From: RPRB01 sp035501615
GTDB lineage: Bacteria; Myxococcota; Myxococcia; Myxococcales; Myxococcaceae
Assembly (NCBI GenBank): GCA_035501615.1
Contig: DATJVY010000001.1
Location: 1-64,000, forward strand
DNA length: 64,000 bases
Reading direction: 5' to 3'
Shown here: positions 55,760-64,000 of the stretch, piece after piece
How the letters are laid out: the number at the start of each line of letters is the position of its first letter
Numbering within the stretch: position 1 is the first letter of the stretch
The notes under the pieces: generated by a model
Databases searched by the model: none
What the model saw: only the letters and a program-made list of their open reading frames with translations
Told to the model about the DNA's origin: nothing
Translations under genes and position numbers: made by a program

Positions 55760-56632
55760 ATGATTCCTGGGCCGTTCGACTATCACGCACCCGGCACTCT
55801 GCCGGAGGCGCTCGCGCTCCTCTCCAAGTACGGAGAGGACGCGAAGGTGCTCTCCGGCGGGCAGAGCCTGCTGCCGCTCCTGAAGCTCCGCCTCGGGCAG
55901 GTGGGCCACCTCGTCGACATCGGGCGGATCCCCGGGCTGGAGTACGTCCGTGAGGACGGTGGCTTCCTGAAGATCGGCGGGCGCACGCGCGAATCGGCGC
56001 TCGAGGCGTCGGAGGCTGTCCGGGCGCGCTATCCCATCCTCCTCGACACGGCGCGGGTCATCGCCGATCCGGTGGTGCGGAACATGGCCACGGTGGGAGG
56101 GAACCTGGCCCACGGCGACCCCGGGAACGACCATCCGGCGACCATGCTCGCTCTCGGGGCGCAGGTGGTGGCCATCGGCCCCAAGGGAGAGCGGGTCATC
56201 CCCATCGAGAAGTTCTTCCTCGGGCTGTTCCGGACCGCGCTCCGGCCCGACGAGGTGCTGACCGAGATCCGCGTCCCGGCTCCTCCGGCCCGGTCCGGTG
56301 GCGCGTACGTGAAGCTGGAGCGGAAGGTGGGCGACTACGCGACGGCGGGCGTGGCCGTGCAGGTGACCCTCGACGGCAAGGGCGCCTTCGAGCGGGTGGG
56401 AATCGGGTTGACCAACCTCGGGCCCACGCCGATCAAGGCCAGCGAAGCCGAGAAGTCCCTGGTGGGGAAGCGACCGGACGCGGCGGCCATGGCCGAGGCC
56501 TCGCGCCTGGTCGCGAAGGCGAGCTCCCCGACGGCCGATCGCCGCGGGGCGGTCGACTACAAGCGAGAGATGGCGCGGGTCCTGACCGGACGCGCCCTGA
56601 AGAGCGCGGTCGAACGCGCGGGAGGGCGCTAG
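55760..56632 (+). CDS. coxM: Aerobic CO dehydrogenase medium (FAD) subunit, form I
   Basis: 290 residues. FDYHAPGTLPEALALL start, LSGGQSLLPLLKLRLGQ and ATVGGNLAHGDPGNDHPATM FAD loops. GGAGG upstream of the ATG. First of the canonical M-S-L order that defines form I operons. Confidence 0.94.
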   Translation: MIPGPFDYHAPGTLPEALALLSKYGEDAKVLSGGQSLLPLLKLRLGQVGHLVDIGRIPGLEYVREDGGFLKIGGRTRESALEASEAVRARYPILLDTARVIADPVVRNMATVGGNLAHGDPGNDHPATMLALGAQVVAIGPKGERVIPIEKFFLGLFRTALRPDEVLTEIRVPAPPARSGGAYVKLERKVGDYATAGVAVQVTLDGKGAFERVGIGLTNLGPTPIKASEAEKSLVGKRPDAAAMAEASRLVAKASSPTADRRGAVDYKREMARVLTGRALKSAVERAGGR

Positions 56633-56634
56633 CC

Positions 56635-57105
56635 ATGGCGATGCACGACATCCGGGTGACGGTGAACGGAACGCCGCACGACGCGCAGGTCGAGTCACGG
56701 CTCTTGCTGGTTCATCTGCTACGGGACCAGCTCCGGCTGACCGGCACCCACATTGGCTGTGACACCACCCACTGCGGGGCCTGCACGGTGCTGCTCGACG
56801 GGCAGCCGGTGAAGTCGTGCACGGTCCTGGCGGTGCAGGCCGACGGGCGGCAGGTGGCGACGGTGGAGGGGCTGGAGAAGGACGGGAAGCTCCACCCCAT
56901 CCAGGAGGGGTTCTGGGAGAAGCACGGGCTGCAGTGCGGTTACTGCACTCCGGGGATGATGATGACCAGCTGCGCGCTGCTGGCGAAGAACAAGAACCCG
57001 AGCGAAGCGGAGATCCGGGAAGCCATCTCCGGAAACCTGTGTCGCTGCACTGGCTACGTGAACATCGTCAAGGCAGTCCAGTTCGCGGCCGAGCGGCTGC
57101 GCTAG
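56635..57105 (+). CDS. coxS: Aerobic CO dehydrogenase small (2Fe-2S) subunit, form I
   Basis: 156 residues. GCDTTHCGACTVLLDG with the later KSC, and LQCGYCTPGMMMT with GNLCRCTGYVNIV: both [2Fe-2S] sites are intact. Two bp after coxM; another ATG two codons downstream is possible. Confidence 0.94.
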   Translation: MAMHDIRVTVNGTPHDAQVESRLLLVHLLRDQLRLTGTHIGCDTTHCGACTVLLDGQPVKSCTVLAVQADGRQVATVEGLEKDGKLHPIQEGFWEKHGLQCGYCTPGMMMTSCALLAKNKNPSEAEIREAISGNLCRCTGYVNIVKAVQFAAERLR

Positions 57106-57115
57106 GAGGAACGCC

Positions 57116-59481
<2,366 letters not shown>

Positions 59482-59482
<1 letters not shown>

Positions 59483-60264
59483 TGACGTCTCCGGCCCTCT
59501 CTCTCGCCCCGCTGGCGCGGCGGACCCCCTGGGCGTTCCTGGTGGGGCTCGCCGCGCTCACCGCCCTGGGCTGGGGGTGGTCGCTCCGGGTGGCGAGCGG
59601 GGGGCACCACGGGCTGCCGCTGTGGGGGCGGGTCCTCATGTGGATCACGATGATGGTGGGGATGATGGTGCCGCCCGAGGTCCCCACCCTCCTCCGGCTC
59701 GCGGGGGACCTTCGGACGGAGCGGTGGCGGGCGGTCGGGAGCGCCTCGGCGCTGCTCGGCGGTTACCTGGGCGTGTGGGCTCTGGCGAGCGCAGCTCTGG
59801 CGATGCTCGATGCCTGGCTCACGGGGCGGGGTTGGATGACGCATGAGATGGCCTCGCGCAGCGTTTCGCTGAACGTGGCGATCCTCGCGGGCGCGGGGCT
59901 GGTCCAGCTGTCACCTTGGAAGACGGCGTGCCTCGCGAGGTGCCGGTCCATCCCGGCTGAGCTCGGGGGTGGACTGGGGAAGATGTCCCTGGGGAAGGTG
60001 TCAAACACCTTCGGGGGCGGTGGGGTGCACCCCCTCCGTTCCGGGCTCCGGCATGGCCTGGCCTCGGTCTCCTCCTGTGGTGTCCTGATGCTCGTGCTCT
60101 TCGTGGTGGGGGTGATGAGCTGGGTGGCCATGCTGGCGCTCACGGGACTTCTGGTCGCCGAGCGGCTCGCCCCGGCTGTGGTCGCGCCCGTGCTGGGTAG
60201 GCTCTCCGGGCTTGGACTTCTCCTCTGGGGCGGCTGGGTCATCATGAGTGCGGTGGCCTGGTGA
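59482..60264 (+). CDS. DUF2182 predicted metal-binding membrane protein in the cox operon
   Basis: 260 residues, about six helices. Family marks: LMWITMMVGMMVPPEVPTLLRL, VQLSPWKTACLARCRS, RSGLRHGLASVSSCGVLM and GLLVAERLAPAVVAPV. GTG start shares one base with the coxL stop, so coupling is tight. DUF2182 proteins are predicted metal-binding; copper supply to the Cu-Mo centre is an attractive guess only. About 15 codons (GLGKMSLGKVSNTFG) in a loop are REP copy E, read in frame. Confidence 0.82.
59974..60018. repeat. REP-like palindrome copy E with extended composite flank
   Basis: The core AAGGTGTCAAACACCTT (59995-60011) is preceded by CTGGGG-AAGATGT-CCC-TGGGG. The reverse complement of the region at copy D has the same series (TTGGGG-AAGTGT-CCCC-TTGGGG-AGGTGT). 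So the mobile unit is about 45 bp, not just the core. Confidence 0.75.
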
Positions 60265-61379
60265 GAGAGCTGAAGGACATCGTCGTCGGCTGGGCGGACC
60301 TCCGCCGCCAGGGAGCCGAGGTGGTGCTCGCCACGGTGGTGGCGACGAGCGGATCGACCTACCGGCGACCGGGTGCGCGGCTTCTCCTTTCTGCCGAGCG
60401 GTGGATCGCGGGGGGCATCAGTGGCGGCTGTCTGGAGCGCGATGTGCTCAGCAAGGCGTGGTGGCGCACCCGTGAGGGCCCGGTTGTTGTCACGTACGAC
60501 TCGACCTCGGCGGACGACGAGGAGACGTGGACGTTCGGGCTCGGCTGCAATGGGCGGGTGGACGTCCTTCTCGAGCGGCTCCCGACGAGCGGTGAAACCC
60601 ACCCGGTGGACTTCATTGCCCGGTGTCTCGAAGGGCGCCGAACCGGAGTGATGGCCACGGTTTTCCGCGGTGCACCGGAGACGATGGGGCGGCGGCTGCT
60701 CCTTGACGGGGACGGCATTCGCTCAGATCTTCCCGCCGGACCGTTCCGCGACCGTCTGGCCGCCGAGGCCGCGGTCGTCACCGGCGAGGGGAAGACGCGG
60801 ACGGCAGATCTTGCGACGGCTTCGGGTGTTTCCGGAGTGCTCCTGGAGGTCATTCGCCCTCCGCGTTCTCTCGTGGTCTTCGGGGCCGGCCAGGACGCTG
60901 TCCCGCTGGTGAGGCTCGCGACGACACTCGGCTTCCACCTGACGGTGGTGTCAAACACCTCCGGTGGAGCTCCTCCCGATCTCTTCCAGGAGGCCACCAT
61001 TCGGCTCACTGCCAGTCCAAAGGTCATCGCCGACAAGCTGGTCCTCGAGCGGGACGCTGCCGTCGTGATCATGACCCACAACGTCGGGCACGACCGGGGG
61101 TACCTCCGGTTCGCGCTCGAGTCAGGTTGCGGCTACGTGGGCGTGCTCGGCCCTCGCTCGCGGACGGAGCGACTGCTCTCCGAGCTTGCAGAGCGAGGCT
61201 TCGAGCCGAGCGCCGCGCAGCGCGCCTTGCTGTATACCCCGGTCGGGCTGAACCTAGGTGCGGACCAGCCAGAGGACATCGCGCTCTCGATCCTCGCCGA
61301 GATTCAGGCGGCGCTCAGCGGCTCGGACGCGCGCAGCCTGCGGCTTCTTCCAGGCCCCATTCACCCACGCGGAGTTTGA
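60261..61379 (+). CDS. XdhC/CoxI-family protein
   Basis: 372 residues. N-terminal domain VVATSGSTYRRPGARLLL and GGISGGCLERDV (canonical Cys motif); C-terminal Rossmann domain LVVFGAGQDAVPLV, AVVIMTHNVGHDRGYL, YVGVLGPRSRTERLL and VGLNLGADQPEDIALSILAEI. It probably binds and sulfurates Mo cofactor for the large subunit. GTG start overlaps DUF2182 (GTGA). REP copy F encodes VSNTS where the family has the acidic strand-2 end (VVD.R), so nucleotide binding may be altered. Confidence 0.87.
   Translation: MRELKDIVVGWADLRRQGAEVVLATVVATSGSTYRRPGARLLLSAERWIAGGISGGCLERDVLSKAWWRTREGPVVVTYDSTSADDEETWTFGLGCNGRVDVLLERLPTSGETHPVDFIARCLEGRRTGVMATVFRGAPETMGRRLLLDGDGIRSDLPAGPFRDRLAAEAAVVTGEGKTRTADLATASGVSGVLLEVIRPPRSLVVFGAGQDAVPLVRLATTLGFHLTVVSNTSGGAPPDLFQEATIRLTASPKVIADKLVLERDAAVVIMTHNVGHDRGYLRFALESGCGYVGVLGPRSRTERLLSELAERGFEPSAAQRALLYTPVGLNLGADQPEDIALSILAEIQAALSGSDARSLRLLPGPIHPRGV
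60947..60959. repeat. REP-like palindrome, copy F
   Basis: GGTGTCAAACACC, a perfect reverse-complement core inside the XdhC-like gene, followed by TCCGG as in copy A. Read in frame as V-S-N-T plus flanks. Confidence 0.7.
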
Positions 61380-62303
61380 CTAGGCCGCGAGCTGCCCAGG
61401 CGGAACACCTGGCCAGACGATCGGTCGGAACGCTTGTTCCGGGAAGCTCGCGCCGAATTCCCAGCGCTTCCATCGGACCGCCGCCTCACGGAATGCCGCC
61501 GCAAATCCTCGATACCGCTCAAGATACTCCACCAGGAGCGCCCGAATGGTCGTGTGACACCGTGGGCCCCTCGATGGTTTGCGCCATCGCGCGCGGCGAT
61601 GAGGATTCTGTCTGAGCACACCGTCACGTCCGAGGACACGAGCAAACGACCTTGCCGCCTGGGCCTCGAACTCACGTGTGGCGTCTCTCAGGAACCGCCT
61701 CATCGCCTCGAGTGGCTGCAGGTTCTCGATCGGCAGCGGGGCGAGCTCGAGCGTCTCGGACTCGGCCCACTCGTCGCCGAACTTGGAGCGGCTGCTCAGG
61801 GAAGAGCCGGACTTCGCTCGCCGAGTCCAGTTGAACCATCGAAAGGACCTGGGCCTCCGGTCCCACAGCATCGAGAGCGAGCTCAGCCCTGGCCACTCCA
61901 CGCAGCGACGGACCAGTCCTTCCTTCACCCCATGCGCCAGAATGTATCGGACGCGATCGAGCAGGGCGGCCTCGTCGAGAACGGGCGCGGCGGAGTACCT
62001 GCGCTCCCAGAAGCGTCCATGCCACCGGACCAGAGCGCCGAGCTTCTTCGAGATGTTGGTGAGGAGGTGCTGCATGAACCGAGGCAGATTCCCGGCAGGC
62101 GCCCGAACAAGCAGATGGAGGTGATTCGAGGCGAACGCGAAGACGAACACCTCGACGCCAGTGAGCCGTGCCGCTCTCGCCAGTACACCGCCCAGGACCT
62201 CCGTCGTCTCGTTTGACGGACGCATCAGCAGTCGGCGCTGAAAGCAGCGAACCGTCACGAAGTAGATCTCCTCCGGTAGGAACATCCTCAGTGGCCAGCC
62301 CAT
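61380..62303 (-). CDS. REP-associated tyrosine transposase (RAYT, Y1/IS200-like)
   Basis: 307 residues. The N-terminal 170 residues are a Y1 transposase: IYFVTVRCFQRRLL, the HUH-type motif FASNHLHLLVRAPAG, then LVRWHGRFWERRYSAAPVL and RVRYILAHGVKEGLV with candidate catalytic Tyr. The C-terminal 130 residues are a basic extension longer than in many RAYTs. RAYTs are thought to disperse REP palindromes. Here a REP copy (D) lies 65 bp upstream of the ATG. Base composition is visibly lower in GC than neighbours, suggesting transfer. Its stop directly abuts the xdhC stop. Confidence 0.85.
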   Translation of the reverse strand: MGWPLRMFLPEEIYFVTVRCFQRRLLMRPSNETTEVLGGVLARAARLTGVEVFVFAFASNHLHLLVRAPAGNLPRFMQHLLTNISKKLGALVRWHGRFWERRYSAAPVLDEAALLDRVRYILAHGVKEGLVRRCVEWPGLSSLSMLWDRRPRSFRWFNWTRRAKSGSSLSSRSKFGDEWAESETLELAPLPIENLQPLEAMRRFLRDATREFEAQAARSFARVLGRDGVLRQNPHRRARWRKPSRGPRCHTTIRALLVEYLERYRGFAAAFREAAVRWKRWEFGASFPEQAFRPIVWPGVPPGQLAA

Positions 62304-62360
62304 GGTGCGCCCCCCTTTGGATGGGACCCGAAGCACGGGGCGGGCCAAGTCCGAGCGATC

Positions 62361-62417
62361 ACCCCAAGAAGGTGTTTGACACCTCCCCAAGGGGACACTT
62401 CCCCAAGGGGAACACCT
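62361..62417. repeat. REP-like palindrome copy D with CCCCAAGGGG palindromes
   Basis: Core AAGGTGTTTGACACCT (62369-62384) is followed by CCCCAAGGGG at 62385-62394 and again at 62401-62410, separated by ACACTT, and then AACACCT. It sits between the RAYT and dipeptidase starts-and-stops, and probably is the transposase's cognate element. Confidence 0.78.
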
Positions 62418-62448
62418 CCCTCGGCCATTTCCTTCGAGGACACGTCCC

Positions 62449-63867
62449 TCAGCGAGGGCCGGCCTTCAGTACTCCGCCGATCTCCTCGTACAGGTAGATG
62501 GCGCTCTTCACCGCCTTCTCCCAGTCCCCGAGGTGGAGGCTCTCGTTCTCCGAGTGCGCGTTGGTGTACGGATCCTCGACACCGATCAGCAGCGCCGGCA
62601 CTCCTCCCAGCTCGCGGGCGAACGGCTCGACGAACGGGATGCTCCCTCCGCACCCGATCGTCACCGGGTCCACCCCGTATCCCCGTTTCAGCGCCCGGAA
62701 CGCCGCCTGGAAAGCGGGGTGGCTCGAGTCGGTGTACCACCAGCCTGCGCTGTCGTCGGTGTGGACCTCCACCTCGAGCCCCCACGGGGCCGCCTTCTTC
62801 AGCGCCTCGACCAGCCGCCGCTTCACATCCTGCGGATCCAAGTCGGGTACCAGGCGGATGCCGACCCGCGCCCAGGCCGAATCACAGATGATGTTCCGCG
62901 CGTCCTTCCGGCTGCTCGCCTGAAAGGCGTTGACCGCCAGCGACGGCTGCCGCCAGTTCATCTCCCAGGGATGCGTCCCGTGCCCGAGGAGCTCGACGCC
63001 CGGGAGCAGCCCGGCCTGCTTGCGGAAGTGGGCCTCGTCCCCCGGCAGCGAGGCGATGCTCCTGCGCTCGGCCTCGGTGAGCGGCTTCACCTTCTCGCGG
63101 ATCCCCGGGATGGCGATCGATCCGTCGGGGTTCGTGAGCGAGGCGAGCATCCGGCAGAGGCCCATCACCGGATCGGGCACCGGCCCACCCCACATGCCCG
63201 AGTGCACCGACTGCTTCAGCGAACGGACCTCCACGCTGATCACCACGATCCCCCGCAGCGCGGTGGTGATCGAGGGGAGCCCGGTGTCGAAGTTGCTCGT
63301 GTCGGTGAGGACGATGGCGTCCGCCTGGAGAAGCTTGGCGTTCTTCTTGAGGAAGGCCGTGAGGTGACCCGAGCCGACTTCCTCCTCGCCCTCGACGACG
63401 ATCTTCACGTTCAGCGGCAGCCCTCCCCCGCCCTTCCGCCAGGACTCGACCGCCGAGGTGTGGACGACGATGCCTGCCTTGTCGTCCGCCGCGCCACGCC
63501 CATAGAGGCGCGGAGCGTCGTCGGGAGGCCCCTTCCGCTGCACGGGCTCGAACGGCGGACTGGCCCAGGCCTCTTCGTCACCCGCCGGCTGCACGTCGTG
63601 GTGGGCGTACAGTAGGAGCGTCGGCTTGCCGGGCGCCTCGAGGATCTCCCCGTACACGTAGGGATGAGCGCCCTCGACCTCGAGCAGCTGCACGCGGGAG
63701 AACCCGCGCTCGCGGAGGAGGCTGGCGGTGGCCTCGGCACTGGCTCGGACCTTGGCGGGGTCGAACCCCGGGAAGGACACCGAGGGGATGCGGACCAGCT
63801 TCTTGAGGTCGTCCAGATAGCCGTCGCGGTGGGCGGCGAAGTGCTTCAGGGCTTGGTCGGTGGCCAT
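62449..63867 (-). CDS. M20 family dipeptidase
   Basis: 472 residues. Metal ligands in LLLYAHHDVQPAG (His), GRGAADDKAG (Asp), EGEEEVGS (Glu-Glu), TDTSNFD and the C-terminal NAHSENE (His). The dimerisation domain spans about 190-350. It hydrolyses dipeptides or N-acyl amino acids with two zinc ions in the cytosol. ATG 63867 has AAGGAAG upstream; an in-frame start 7 codons earlier is possible. Confidence 0.9.
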   Translation of the reverse strand: MATDQALKHFAAHRDGYLDDLKKLVRIPSVSFPGFDPAKVRASAEATASLLRERGFSRVQLLEVEGAHPYVYGEILEAPGKPTLLLYAHHDVQPAGDEEAWASPPFEPVQRKGPPDDAPRLYGRGAADDKAGIVVHTSAVESWRKGGGGLPLNVKIVVEGEEEVGSGHLTAFLKKNAKLLQADAIVLTDTSNFDTGLPSITTALRGIVVISVEVRSLKQSVHSGMWGGPVPDPVMGLCRMLASLTNPDGSIAIPGIREKVKPLTEAERRSIASLPGDEAHFRKQAGLLPGVELLGHGTHPWEMNWRQPSLAVNAFQASSRKDARNIICDSAWARVGIRLVPDLDPQDVKRRLVEALKKAAPWGLEVEVHTDDSAGWWYTDSSHPAFQAAFRALKRGYGVDPVTIGCGGSIPFVEPFARELGGVPALLIGVEDPYTNAHSENESLHLGDWEKAVKSAIYLYEEIGGVLKAGPR

Positions 63868-63946
63868 GACTTCCTTGCTCCTTACCATTGCTCCAACCCC
63901 CGAGCCTGCACTGGAGTGCAGCGGGGGCAAGAGCCCAGGAGGTCCG

Positions 63947-64000
63947 ATGCAGGACTACGAGAAGCTGGGGGTCTTCTACCTGGGGCGCCGCTGGGACCCG
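63947..64000 (+). CDS. 5' end of a gene cut by the window edge
   Basis: CCAGGAGG followed by ATG at 63947 starts MQDYEKLGVFYLGRRWDP, open to the edge. The opening recalls a family of large bacterial ATP-binding (HerA/DUF853-like) proteins, but 18 residues are too few to be sure. Confidence 0.55.
   Translation, partial: MQDYEKLGVFYLGRRWDP

Overview
The window is a gene-dense, very GC-rich (visibly about 70%) bacterial chromosome segment with no rRNA, tRNA, CRISPR array or phage block that I can see. The gene content suggests a Myxococcota-type (delta-proteobacterial) soil bacterium: many short-leader lipoproteins, a Ser/Thr kinase fused to TPRs, a kelch lipoprotein, a patatin, a TerB-like protein, a secreted metzincin and a ceramide-glucosyltransferase-like enzyme. 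That placement is an inference from gene content, not from a marker gene. Almost every reading frame is open at this GC level, so most long antisense ORFs are shadows and were left out.

Layout. 0-12 kb: NUDIX/metallo-beta-lactamase fusion, HD phosphohydrolase, ATP-grasp ligase overlapping a GNAT, secreted transglutaminase, GlsB-like membrane protein, three peptidase-type genes (M24B, DUF885, four-PDZ HtrA) and a pseudoprotease coupled to the HtrA gene. 12-25 kb: gene remnant, thioredoxin-fold YyaL-like protein, lipoprotein, SF1 helicase, GtrA, the ttcA-terB-phnD-like operon, RNase D, and the TPR kinase with a 14-codon upstream ORF. 25-34 kb: 1022-residue metzincin with nine FGDLG-type repeats, lipoprotein, M32 carboxypeptidase, GT21-like glycosyltransferase coupled to a phosphoesterase. 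34-45 kb: prfC with a strong hairpin at its start codon, lipoprotein, three-gene ABC-2 exporter, patatin, HExxH protein, J-like membrane protein, ICMT-like methyltransferase, Rsm22-like methyltransferase.

47.5-61.4 kb is the main system: a divergent molybdenum hydroxylase / aerobic CO dehydrogenase locus. The minus arm is coxS-coxL-coxM-coxD-coxE, with the form II active-site loop AYRGAGR. The plus arm is a MobA-like cytidylyltransferase, an XdhC/CoxF-YHS fusion, coxG, coxM-coxS-coxL with the form I loop AYRCSFR, DUF2182 and a second XdhC. Maturation genes are split between the arms, so the two operons look mutually dependent.

Overlaid on this is a REP-like repeat family, the 13-bp near-palindrome GGTGTTTGACACC (5-bp arms, 3-nt spacer). 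It is found at 12.2, 45.3, 45.9, 60.0, 60.9 and 62.4 kb, with a weaker match at 59.4 kb. Beside the last full copy lies a REP-associated tyrosine transposase (RAYT) gene at 61.4-62.3 kb. Two copies lie in frame inside cox-operon genes and one supplies a stop codon. The window ends with an M20 dipeptidase and the first 18 codons of another gene.
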